Assembly: GCF_963924675.1 (NCBI RefSeq)
Contig: NC_089236.1
Location: forward strand, 33,379,319 to 33,443,318
Direction: 5' to 3'
DNA length: 64,000 nt
Source of the DNA: Phocoena phocoena
Lineage: Eukaryota > Chordata > Mammalia > Artiodactyla > Phocoenidae
The notes beneath the pieces are model-generated. The model searched no databases and had not been told where the DNA came from. It saw nothing but the letters and a program-made list of their open reading frames with translations. The translations under genes were made by a program, and so were the position numbers. This document shows, piece after piece, positions 54,060 to 64,000 of the stretch. The number at the start of each line of letters is the position of its first letter. Position 1 is the first letter of the stretch.

Positions 54060-55062
54060 AGGGCAGAATACCAGAGAAATGTTGTTTGACCTAAATCTAA
54101 TATGTAAAACTATAAAAGATCTGGGAGAAAACAGGAAATCTTCATGACCTTGTGTTTAGACAGAGTTGTTATGTATAACATCAAAAATATGCTCCATAAA
54201 AGAACAAACTGATAAATAGTACTTAATCAAATTAAGAACTTATGTTTCTCAAAGACACTGTTAAGAAAATTTAAAAGAAAACAAGCCAAAGATTTGGAAA
54301 AAATATTTGCAAATTACATATCTGATAAAGAACTTGTATACATAATATATAAAGAGTTCTCAAAACACAATAAGAAATCAGTCTTATTGAAAAATGGGCA
54401 AAAGATTTGAACAGTTGACCAAAAAAGATATACAGATGGCAAATAAGACAATGAAAAGATGCTCAAAATCATTAGTCATTAAGGAAATGCAAATTAAAAC
54501 CATGATGAGGTAACCGCTACACACCTATTAATATGACCAAAATTGAAAAGACCCTCCATACCAAGCGTTGGCAAAGATGTGGAGGAATGGAACTCCCATA
54601 CACTGCTGGTGAGAATGTAAATGATACAAACTGCTTGGAAAACAGTTTGACAGATTCTTAAAAAGTTAAACATATATATACCCATCGTATGACCCTGTCA
54701 TTCCACTCCTAGTTATTTACCCTAGACAAATGAAAGCAGATATTCATACTTAGACTTGTATATAAATGTTCATAGTATCTTTACTTGTAATAGCCCCAAA
54801 CTGGAAACAACCCAAATGTCCTTTAACGTGTGAATGCATAAACAAGTTGTAGTATATCCATAAATAAAATACCACTCAGCAATGAAAAGGAATGAGCTGA
54901 TCAATATTTCATGCAACAACAGAAATGAATCTCACAATAATTATGCTGAGTGAAAGAGGCTAGATGCTCCTGCTTAGAGGGAGGGGAAAGGGAGGGACAA
55001 AGAGGGGGGAGAAGAATTTCTATACGCCAATCATACCTCAATAAAACATCTTAAAAAAATTG
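54060..55062 (+). repeat. Old L1 ORF2/3'UTR fragment, sense
   Basis: ORF2-derived text is clear: aaaatgggcaaaagatttga, atgcaaattaaaaccatgat, actgctggtgagaatgtaaa, agccccaaactggaaacaac, accactcagcaatgaaaagg. It ends cctcaataaaacatctt. Many stops occur. The part before about 54060 may belong to it but is less clear. Confidence 0.8.
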
Positions 55063-55803
55063 TAAACTCAATGTGGATGTTTTCTTGCTCTTCCCCTAAC
55101 TCACTGAAATAATACTGGACACTACTGCTGCATTCAATGAAAAAGTCACATTATAACTTTTTACTCTTCACTGGGTTGTGGTGACAGTATTCTGACAGAT
55201 ATAATTGGCTTTGTTAGAAAATATTTAACCTCAAAAATATTAATTCCTTATGATCATTTTAGAGATATGGAATCTTTAAAATTGCCACTGTCATTTGTAA
55301 AGCTGTTAATTCTCAGAGGCCAGATAGGTCATCATAATTATTGTTATTTTTGTTGTGTTAGTACTACTTAGACTTTTAAACTAAGGCTTCTTGGGGCCTG
55401 GGTTTTATATATATGTATGTGTACCTAAATTTTCTATTTTCAGACTTTTATCTTTCAGAAGCCTCAGGCATTTCTTTAAAAGGACTAGGGTTTTTAATAG
55501 AAAACATTTGCTTGTCTGAGCCCTTTTGTTTTTTCCTTTTATTTATTATACAATTTTCAAGTACTGACAGAAGTAACTCTAGTACCTGTGGCCTAATTTG
55601 CTACTTAATAGGTACCTGTTTTAATTTCATAAATCCTTTAGGTCTTTAGGGAAAATAAACCCATAAGTGGTTAACTCTGGCATTTTTACAGTACATTGAA
55701 TTATTCTAAACTTTACATGACACTTTTTCAAAATGAAGTAAGTTTTCCCCCTCCTATCTTACATTGCATCTGTATGACATATACATGCTAAAATAAAGAC
55801 AGT

Positions 55804-56127
55804 GGGCTTCCCTGGTGGCGCAGTAGTTAAGAATCCACCTGCCAATGCAGTGGACACGGGTTCGAGCCCTGATCCGGGAAGATCCCACATGCCACAGAGC
55901 AACTAAGCCCGTGCACCACAACTACTGAGCCCATGCCACAACTACTGAAGTCCACACCTGTAGAGCCCGTGCTCCACAACAAGAGAAGACCGCAATGAGA
56001 AGCCCACACACCCCAAGGAAGAGTAGCCCCTGCTCACTGCAACTAGAGAAAGCCCGCGTGCAGCAACGAAGACCCAACACAGCCAAAACTCAATTAATTA
56101 ATTAATTTATTTATTTAAAAAATAAAT
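55804..56127 (+). repeat. Long-form tRNA-derived cetartiodactyl SINE
   Basis: The head gggcttccctggtggcgcag and ggttcgagccctgatccggg is followed by the long body with accacaactactgagcccat, gagaagcccacacacccc and cagcaacgaagacccaacac, then an (aatt/ttta) tail. It is the sense counterpart of the element at 28537. Confidence 0.85.
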
Positions 56128-57039
56128 ACATTTATGTGGTAGCGTTTACACACTATCGTAACTCTTCTGTTATTGCTACTCAGGTTTATGTGCACTGAAT
56201 AAATAACTCGTACATTTTGTCTTAACCTGTTGCTTTCAATGTATAACATGCTAAAACTCATAAACTCAGATGCATGTGATAATCACAAGGTTGAAGATTT
56301 TTATAACCATTTTATAGGAAACACTTTATTTTGAGATGGAACATGGTAATTTTTCCATGTCTTCATGGTATTTGCAAAACGATACCCTTTATATACAAAT
56401 GTTTCCAACTAAATTCTTCTTCGTATCTCTTAAAAATGTTTTGGGAACACATTTCTTTGTCCTGCTGAATAACAAGGCCCAGGGAATTCAGGCCATTTAC
56501 TATTTTCTCGTTCATGAACATGGGTAGAAACAGATTCTGGGTAGGCCAGATTACAGTTTAGTCATCTACTAAAATAATTTCCTCTGTGAATAATTCAATC
56601 AACTTAATACAAGAAAATTGTGCCATATGCTGTAAATAAGCTGCTTATATGAAACCAGCTTTTTCCAACAGGAATTGTTCCTTCCAGGTGCCATTTATAT
56701 CATTCTTGGAACTTAATTCTTGGACTCCTTACAGTGAACAGTTCCTACTTAAGTGTCATGGTCATGTCCAGTTGCTCAGTTAATGTTTCCTGGGTTCAAA
56801 TGTTTCTACTTCAACCCCTGAATCTGATTCTTAGATTTTAGACACCAATAAAAGGAAGCTACTTATACTATCAGAGTAACACTAAAACACTGCACCAGTG
56901 GAATTACTTACTAATTCACATTTGTAAGAAAGTGGACACCTTTTGGATTGTTTATCCAGCCCCCTTCTCTTGGCACTGCTTTTCCCCCTATCTTTCATAC
57001 TTTCAGAAAGAAGCATTATGTTTGCATATTATTTACAGC

Positions 57040-57200
57040 AGGGAGGAAGTAGAATCATGAAGTAGCTGGGATCAAAGTCTCTGCCACTTCTTGACCTTGT
57101 GAACTTAAGTAGCTTAACCTTTCTAAGTCTTTGTTTCCCCATTTGGAAAATAGTAGGACTTACTTTGTAGGATTATTGTGAGACAGATAGAAGCAGCTGC
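57040..57200 (+). repeat. MIR SINE
   Basis: The run ctctgccacttcttgacctt, gtgaacttaagtagcttaac, tttgtttccccatttggaaa and ggattattgtgagacagata is sense MIR. Confidence 0.7.
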
Positions 57201-57239
57201 TGACAGCCAGATGCTGGCCTGGAACTCTCAACTCTCTTT

Positions 57240-58251
57240 TTGCCCATACACAATTTCACAGAATATCAACAGCAGACAAAGTCACTTGGAAAATGAAGAA
57301 GCAAGAAAAAACAAAAACACTCTATAATCATGTCTGAATACCAAAAGAAACCAAAACACCAGAGAAATAATTTAAAGAGCCAAAACCAAAACAAGAATTT
57401 GTCCAAACCACAAAAATGACTGAACTTCTCCCTTTTCTGGCTAATTTGAATGACTGCTGCTCCTTTACCAAGTAGAGTTTCAGCTCTGCTTCATTCATCC
57501 CAACACCAAGATAACAAGTATGAAGATATCCAATCAAAGACTTTTCCTGCTTCTTGACAACACCCAACGCTGAGCAAAGCCTGCTTTTCTTGTACCATTC
57601 CAAAAGTCCCATAATACAAGGCCAAATTCTACTGTGTTAACCACATTTTCTGGTTTCTGTATTTGATGTGCTGACCTCTGGGACATTGCTTTCATACGAA
57701 AACTAACCAATCCAAAGTCCACTTACCCTCGTGAGACACTAATCCCCTGCCCTAATCTTCCCAGGGCTAGGCATCAGACAAATAGGGACATCCTCTACAT
57801 CCCAGAGTCCACTGAAATTATTTAAACTATTGTAAACCTGGTCAGCCCATCCGTTCCTGGGAAAACCACAATACATGAAAGCTCTTCCCAGTTTCCCTCA
57901 CTCTCTCTCTGCCTGCCACCAACATTTGTGTTCTCTCCTGTGGCATGTCCTCCTATTCTTGGAAACTGTGCATAATAGACTATCTTTTCAATGGCACTTC
58001 TAATCTTCTGTCCACACCAAATTTGAGTAAAACCAAAATCCCAGGTACATTTTTAAATACCTATAACAAGTCCTTTCTAGCATCTTCTTACTAAGATATC
58101 ACACAGTTCTCCATGACATATGGTCTCTTTCATTGCAATGAGCCAATAAACCAAATTTGTTCAACAACAGGTATATTTCTGGAAGTCTTTGGCTGGTCCT
58201 TGGTTGATCATCAATGCTTTCCAAAGAAAGATCTCAATCAAAAGGGGGAAA
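57240..58251 (+). mobile_element. Probable ERV 3' internal remnant ending in a polypurine tract
   Basis: This stretch is directly followed by an LTR start. At 58240-58251 the sequence aaaagggggaaa has the form of the polypurine tract that primes plus-strand DNA synthesis in retroviruses. No gag, pol or env motif could be recognised upstream, and all + frames are heavily stopped, so the assignment rests on the tract and the LTR. The 94-residue frame on the minus strand has no features. Confidence 0.4.
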
Positions 58252-58690
58252 TGTGAAAGGAAAATCAGATTGGAGTTGGTATTGCTAAGAGAGCTCTCTA
58301 AAATGGAGCTGGGGGACTAATGAGGAAGTGAGAATTATGCACTTCTCAACCCGGATGGAATCTGAACTTTTGACCACTTATCAGGCATCAAGAACATCTG
58401 CCCAAAGTTCCAGAAACTGAAGATACTTATTGGATCCTTACCCTAAATAACTTGTGACATCCTATCCTTTAAAGGCAAATCTTCCTTTTTGCATCACAGC
58501 TAATCATAATTCTTGCAAGGCAACTTTAACAACCTTGTGGATTTGCCTTTATGAGCCCCTGACTCATTCTCTTCCTTGCAACACTCTCAGTTTTACCCAA
58601 ATAAGTGTCTCCTGAATTGTAATTCCTAAGACCCCAGATAAAGCTCTTTGTCCTTTGCAGCCTTGATGCTGATTACTGTTTGACATTACA
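58252..58690 (+). mobile_element. ERV LTR, kind A, first copy
   Basis: It begins tgtgaaaggaaaatcagatt after the polypurine tract and ends about tttgaca (58685) or ttaca (58690). Its first ~280 bp matches the element at 62347 (shared: gagttggtattg, agctctct, gaacatctgcc, taacttgtgacatcc, aggcaacttttaac-like). A poly(A)-like agataaag is near its end. After it, tgacatcagaaatgggatc resembles the primer-binding-site/leader start of mammalian ERVs. Confidence 0.6.
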
Positions 58691-59100
58691 TGACATCAGA
58701 AATGGGATCCTAAGTGATTTACCTTTCCCTCTGGTGCTGCCATGGTTACTGATTATTGTTTGACACCGTCGCTAATTTTCTCAGTGTTTTATAAGGACCC
58801 TTCAAGAACTTGTTATATTTACCACAAATATAGAGATGCTGCTGCTAGTGGTGCCATGGGGTTGTTGTTATGCTTCCTTCTTTTGATCTCTTTTACTTGT
58901 GAGCTGTATTGCCCTCTATGGCACTAAGTTTGTTTAAGGTCTCAAGCCTTCCAATCTTTCAGGCTATGCTTTATGACATGTTTGTCCACATACTCCCTGA
59001 ACATGAAAATAGAACAAAACTAAAAAACTATATACCTTCTAGCATACAGTTAAAGAGAAAAACTGCAGGCCTCAAATGGTGTCACTTATGCTAAAGCCAA
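58691..59100 (+). other. Possible ERV leader and unassigned sequence
   Basis: The first 20 bp look like a primer-binding site next to an LTR. The rest shows no recognisable gag sequence. A frame at 58742-58927 begins MVTDYCLTPS but has no family resemblance that I can see. Confidence 0.35.
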
Positions 59101-59476
59101 ACCTAGATTTAATACCTAACCTAACTGCAGTTTCAACTGTCACCAGAAGCATAAGCTTAATCACTAGTCTAAAATTTACTGGTCAGCACCACTGAGGTAG
59201 TAGGTCTTGTGGGCCCTCTTCATCCCCCAGAGGAAGAAGAGGCAACCTGCATGATAAAACCCGTGCCATTCTCTTCCCCACAAAATCAGATGTCCTGGCC
59301 TAAAAATAATCCTTTCTTTTCTTTTGCTAATAGCTCCCTTGTCCTACCCTTCTTTCTATAAAAACTTTCCATTTTATACAACCCCTCAGAAGGCTCTTCC
59401 AGTTGCTAGAATTATGAATTGCCTAATAAAGCCAATTAGATCTTCAGATTTACTTGGTTGAATTTTGTTTTTAACA
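59101..59476 (+). mobile_element. Probable LTR 3' part, different family
   Basis: The ending cctaataaagccaattagat, then acttggttgaattttgtttt, taaca has the form of an LTR R-U5 region: AATAAA followed by a T-rich end. Upstream tataaaaactttcc could be its TATA region. The left limit is uncertain. Confidence 0.45.
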
Positions 59477-59533
59477 ATATTGTTAAGTCGACATAAAAAA
59501 TTTTTATATGTACTTTTAATATCTTTATATATT

Positions 59534-60016
59534 TGTAACAGGGAAGAGCCAATTCTGACCCCATGTTGGATCTGTTTCTTTTACTTTAACCTTTGTTTTT
59601 CATTGCTTTTGTTATTATAATCACACATAATGGCCTGCCTCAGGGAACCCTGCCCCTCTGCCTGAATGTTAAACTAAAGTGCCTTTGTTCAGCTCACAGG
59701 GAGACAATCTGACCCTGCCCACCTGTGAAAGGCTGCAGAAAAGAAATTAACAGATCCCCTCCCTGTGGCTGGCCATTCCAGGAGACGTTGGCAAGACTTA
59801 TGGCCTTTTTATTTCACTTCCCCACTTCCTCCCCCTCTCTGTTCTATAAAATAAACTGGCATCCAAACCCCAATAAGATGGTTTCTTTGAGACTTCAGTC
59901 TGCCATCTTGGTCAGTTGGCTTCCCGAATAAAGTCGTATTCTTTGTCTCAACACCTCGTCTCCCAACTTATTGGCCATTGTGCAGTGAGCAGAGCGAGCT
60001 TGGACTCAGAAACATA
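59534..60016 (+). mobile_element. ERV LTR, kind B, sense, with 6-bp target duplication
   Basis: It has TG...CA ends (tgtaacagggaagagcc to ggactcagaaaca), a TATA-like tctataaaataaa at about 59842 and an AATAAA at about 59927. The flanks tatatt are identical at 59528-59533 and 60017-60022. No internal region accompanies it, so it is a solo LTR. Its near-complete relative lies inverted at 60879-61357. Confidence 0.8.
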
Positions 60017-60878
60017 TATTCTTCAAAGCCTTGGAGCTACACGTTTAACTCATTCCGTTTTTGGACAGTGTTGTCATTTTCCATCAGTTAGCCAAAGCCA
60101 GTCCTCAGGTCAGACCAGTCAGCCAAATAAAAGCATAAGGTTTGGCGGATCAGAAAGCACCTAACTTTATTTGCTTCCCCAGTTCAAACAAACATGGCAA
60201 TACCTTTCTTTTAAGACATTCACCTCACTTCTGAATTCTAAGATAGATGGAGCCTGGCTGTGAGTTTGTTGTCATGATGAAAGAAGATAACTGGAGTACT
60301 TCATGGCCAAGTTCTCTTTGCTTAGCTGCTCCAGGATCCCCCTGCAAGTTGCAAAACTACCTCCAGCCATAAAAATATGAGAAGTTTTTTTTCTCCACTA
60401 GATACGGCTGATAAGCTAATACAGTCACCCCATTTACCATGTAAGTCAAGGATGAACTATGTGTGACAAATGGTGCTGTCAAGTACCCTTACTTGAGGAC
60501 GAGTTATTGTTTGTCTGAGAACATGTATGTAATGGGTTCTATGCTTGGCTATACAAGGGGGTCGGATTTTTTTTCTGTCACTGCAATTTCTCAGCAGACT
60601 ACCTGTGGTATGTATCACATTCTGATTTAACTTTTATTCATTAATGTACCTGTTTTCTGTCTCCACTACCTTTGTGGAGAGGTTTTCTGGGTTGGTAGAA
60701 GATTTTTTTTTAATGCTATTTCCCCAGCAGGTGCAAATAGTTCTTTACACAGGTTCCCCAGGGTAAGTAGTAAGCCTGACCCCCCTGGGAATCCACAGCA
60801 CTGGGGAAGCTCTGTTCCACTGCCTGAAGGCCCATGGGGTCAGCCTGTGAGGGCTCCCCTTGGGCCACAGGGTCATCT
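60017..60878. other. Spacer between the inverted LTRs, with a possible third LTR piece
   Basis: 60330-60735 reads like another LTR's 3' half (catgtatgtaatgggttcta, gggggtcggatttttttt, cattaatgtacctgttttct, gtggagaggttttctgggtt). The remainder, 60017-60330 and 60735-60878, is unassigned. Confidence 0.35.
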
Positions 60879-61357
60879 TGTTACCAAGTCCAAGCTTGCT
60901 CTGCTCACTGCACGACAGGCCAATAAATTGGGAGATGACGTGTTGAGGCAAGGAACAGCGACTTTATTTGGAAAGCTGGGCATCCAAGAAGATGGGGCTA
61001 GGGTCCCCAAAAAAACATCTTATCCGGGTCTGGATGCCAGTTTCTTTTATAGAACAGAGAGGGAGAGGAGGCGAGGAAGTAAAGTAAAAAGGCCATTAGT
61101 TTTGCCTGGCTTGGCCAGCCTCAGGGAAGGGAATGTGCTAATTTCTTATTTTCTGTAGCCATTCACAGGTGGGCAGGGTCAGATTGTCTCCCTGTGAGCT
61201 GAACAAAGGCACTTTAGTTTAACATTCAGGCAGAGGGGCAGGGCTCCCTGAGGCAGGCCATTATGTGTGATTATAATAACAAAAGCAATGAAAAACAGAG
61301 GTTAAAGTAAAAGAAACAGATCCAACATAGAGTTCCATTTTGCTCTTCCCTGTTACA
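60879..61357 (-). mobile_element. ERV LTR, kind B, antisense
   Basis: The reverse complement of the LTR at 59534: the right end tgttaca mirrors tgtaaca, the left end tgttaccaagtccaagcttg mirrors ggacttggtaaca. Shared blocks in reverse include aataaattgggagatgacgt, gggtcagattgtctccctgt and ggcaggccattatgtgtgat. About 480 bp. No convincing target duplication was found, so its flanks may be rearranged. Confidence 0.8.
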
Positions 61358-62346
61358 ACATCCTCTGACTTGCTTGTAGTAATCCAGGCACCAGGGCACC
61401 AGTTAGTGAATGCAGGGCCAGCACTGACATGACACACACTGCTTTTCCTGACAACCGCCTCTCAGAGTTGGCTCTGACAGCATATCTCAGCCTCCAGATT
61501 CCCTGGCTCAGTGGGTGGCTTCCTCATCACCATGGGAACTGCTTTGTGGGAACTCTGTGATTTGGGCTGTGAAGGAAAGCTTCTTGAAGAATACTGCTGG
61601 GGCGACCATCTCTTGGGAAGGACAAGTCTTTTCTCTGTGATTTTTCTATTTTTTCCCCTCTTCAGAACTTGCCTTTGCCTTGTTTCGCTGACATGTTTTA
61701 AAATATTCTCTCAGTGGACATTAAATCTAAAAAAGACCTCACCGTGTTTAAACTTCCCTTTCCTCCTATGCACTTCCCTTCCCTGCCTGATCCTCACCCT
61801 GGGACTCTGCTTGCATCCTGGGCTCAGCGCTTCCCTGGGAAGCAGGATGGAGCTGAATACTGGCAGGTCAGGGACATCCACACAGTCTGATTTGAGGAAT
61901 ACTGAGCCCGCCCACCTCCAAAGCTCTAAATTCAGTATTCTGGAACAGTAGCACTTTAAGCAACTTGCCTTTCAGCACAAAGAGGATCTCCAGATGAATT
62001 TGCACTTTAGAGGCTATATGAGAAGGGGGAAAAGCTGGGTTCAGATTTAGGCTAGCTATTTGCCAACGGGGACAAGTTATTTTATTTTTTAACCTCATTT
62101 TCTCATCTCTAGAATGGTTACCCATCTTGCTCTTGTAAGCCCTAAATCGGTGCTTTTAGAGTAACTAAGATGTTGCAGAGGCTCAGACCAGACAGCATGC
62201 ATTGGCTCCTCTTCAGGTGAAGAGCAGGCCCCTGAGGGTGCTGAATGAGAAACAGGGCTGAGGAGCTGGAGAAGAGCTAAGTCACCACTGAGGGAACAGC
62301 TGGGTCAGCATGAAGGGAAAACTTGCCTCAGATGGGGAAGAGATAT
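61358..62346. other. Unassigned stretch between LTRs
   Basis: No element could be named except a possible MIR at about 62035-62140 (gggttcagatttaggctagc, ctcatctctagaatggttac). A 146-codon frame at 61511-61951 is Leu/Phe/Cys-rich with no recognised domain, promoter or neighbour support and is treated as chance. Confidence 0.4.
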
Positions 62347-63098
62347 TGTGGGAGGAAAATCAAAGTGGAGTTGGTATTGTTAAGCGAGCTCTCTGAATGG
62401 AGCTGGAAGGCCATTGAGGAAGTATGACTTATTATTGTCCTAATGAAGGTATCCAGAACATCTGCCAGAAACTCAAGATACTTAATAGAACCTTACCCTA
62501 AAATAACTGGTGACATCCTATCTACTTGTTGGACTCCCAACCCTAAAATAACTTGTGATTCCTTAAGGGTAAATATTTTCTGATTCATGTCAGAGTCTAT
62601 CACAGTTCTCACCAGGCAACTTTTAACAACCTATGGACAAAGAAGGTCATCTGCCATTTCAGTAAACAAAGTATATTGCTGCCATAAAGCTATTGGCCGC
62701 TGCAGCCACCACCAACAATGCACCCAGATGGGATTCAGGGTGGAGAAAAACAGGATACTGGCCCTAGATAGTTAAGATACCTATCAAAGGAATAATTTCA
62801 GTGAGCCCAGACTCTTGCATCTTTCATATATAGAAAGGCACGAAAATCATTAACTTGAGATGTTTGATTTTTTGTGATTAGCAATAATCTTTTGACGTTT
62901 GACTATGTTTTTTGTTTTGTTTTGTTCTTCAGCAAAAACCCCTGTATATCCTGGCTCTCCCTTACCTCTTTTGAAAAGTTCCTCAGAGCTATCTGAGAGG
63001 TTGTTTCCAAGCTATAACCCTCAGTAATGCCCTGAATAAAACATAATTCTCCACTTTTAAGTTGTGCGTTTTTTTGTTTTTGTTTTTTTCAGTTGATA
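62347..63098 (+). mobile_element. ERV LTR, kind A relative with a different 3' half
   Basis: It begins tgtgggaggaaaatcaaagt and its first ~280 bp parallels the LTR at 58252. From about 62635 on it is different and longer: a possible promoter region near 62820, a poly(A) region (gccctgaataaaacataatt at about 63033), a T-rich U5 and an end at cagttgata. Total about 750 bp. Confidence 0.6.
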
Positions 63099-64000
63099 GT
63101 TTTGGCAACCAGTGAAGGGATTCAGAGCAGACGTCTCTCCTTTGCCTGAACTCTATGAAGATCTGGAACCTGGCACAAGCAGAGGCCTCTTGGGTCTGTC
63201 CGCCTCCTGAGGGAGTCCAGACAAATTTGTGTGAGTCTCTCCTGGTTTTCAGATGTCCCATTATTGGCTGATGATCCTAGGTTTTATTCAGTCGTATTAA
63301 ATTCCTCTCTGGAGGAGTAAGTTATCCTTGAAACTTAGTTTCAAGAAGAGGTACCTGGGTTATCCTCAGTTGAAAGACACTGAGAAGATTTTTGCCTAAT
63401 TTAGACAATGAGTAGGGTTGGTCTGGGTAATTAGATGGGAGACTGGCCTGGCATTTTTCCTTGAATTGGCTACATTAATAGGGTTTGTTGGAATAAAAGT
63501 GAAGATATCTCATGAGAGCTTTCAGCTGTGAATAAGGAACATCTTCTTCCCAGCTGATGAAGGCTTTCTCTGGGAACTGAGAAACTTTTGAAAGTGGTGG
63601 CAGCAAGTCCTCATACCATGCAGCTGTCCCTATAGAGAAACCCACTCATTTTAATTAAAAACTTGCTCTGCTGGGGACACGCATGAGAGCTGGCCACTCA
63701 GTGATCTGAACACCCACAGTGGTCTTATACTACCCAAGGGAGAAACTGAGACATGTAAGAGGGCTGAAACTCCTAGAGGAGTTAAGCTCACAAAGAGCAC
63801 ATTGGTCCACTGCATGATCATCACTAGCAATTTATCTTGGCAGACCTTGGAATGGAGAACAAAGTTTTCAAAACAAAAGAAAAGGAATGACAGATTGCCA
63901 GCTTCCAACTAATACCCCAGCCAGGCTTTTGTATGAATGTACAAAACTTATATTTACAAGGAAATCTTGCCCTGAAAATGCCCAAGATGTGGCTCTTTTA
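63099..64000 (+). mobile_element. ERV leader after the LTR, running to the window edge
   Basis: Directly after the LTR comes gttttggcaaccagtgaagg, in the place of a primer-binding site, followed by leader-like text (ctctatgaagatctggaacc, ctcctgagggagtccagaca, ctctcctggttttcagatgt). The first ~190 bp is convincing. From about 63300 it is less so and no gag frame was found. More of the element may lie to the right of the window. Confidence 0.5.

Noticed and set aside
57328..57722. Minus-strand frames of 94 and 62 residues
   Set aside because: They run opposite to the inferred ERV orientation and show no retroviral or host motif.
61511..61951. 146-codon + frame
   Set aside because: Leu/Phe/Cys-rich with no recognisable domain. 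It may be worth a search but is not supported as a gene.

Overview
The window reads as nuclear DNA from a whale or dolphin. Its most frequent interspersed repeat is the roughly 200-bp tRNA-derived CHR-type SINE (head beginning gggcttccctgg, body ending in a run of A), which is typical of cetaceans. Longer forms of the same SINE, cetartiodactyl L1 3' ends, and old mammalian L2, MIR, hAT and Tigger copies are also present. There are no operons or bacterial signals. Base composition is AT-rich outside SINE bodies and one retrocopy leader.

One protein-coding gene is supported: the 3' half of TDRD3 on the + strand. Three coding exons are visible: 2349-3199, 9652-9777 and 44494-44619. A non-coding terminal exon at about 50236-50500, carrying poly(A) signals, is inferred. 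The second half of the first exon and the next exon together encode the Tudor domain. The 44494 exon encodes the conserved C-terminal tail and the stop codon. The introns are 6.5 kb, 34.7 kb and 5.6 kb. No exon could be confirmed in the 2.3 kb upstream of 2349.

The 34.7-kb intron holds a nearly full-length processed pseudogene of TGS1 (trimethylguanosine synthase) at 34164-37097, on the same strand as TDRD3. It has no introns, a GC-rich 5' leader, a poly(A) signal, an A tail and perfect 12-bp target-site duplications. Its reading frame is broken by loss of the start codon, several stop codons and several frameshifts. A 5'-truncated L1 lies 80 bp further on in the opposite orientation.

From about 50.5 kb to the right edge no host gene was found. 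This is L1, SINE and MIR debris up to about 57.2 kb, followed by a dense cluster of endogenous-retrovirus LTRs up to 64 kb. The cluster includes two LTRs of one family in inverted orientation (59534-60016 and 60879-61357), two LTRs of a second kind that share only their 5' parts, and ERV leader-like sequence running off the right edge.

No previously undescribed biological system was found. The points most worth checking are the TGS1 retrocopy, the oppositely oriented SINEs that flank TDRD3 exons, the stop codon 9 nt from the last exon junction, and the rearranged ERV cluster. All family assignments come from reading the sequence and from memory of the families; no database search was possible.
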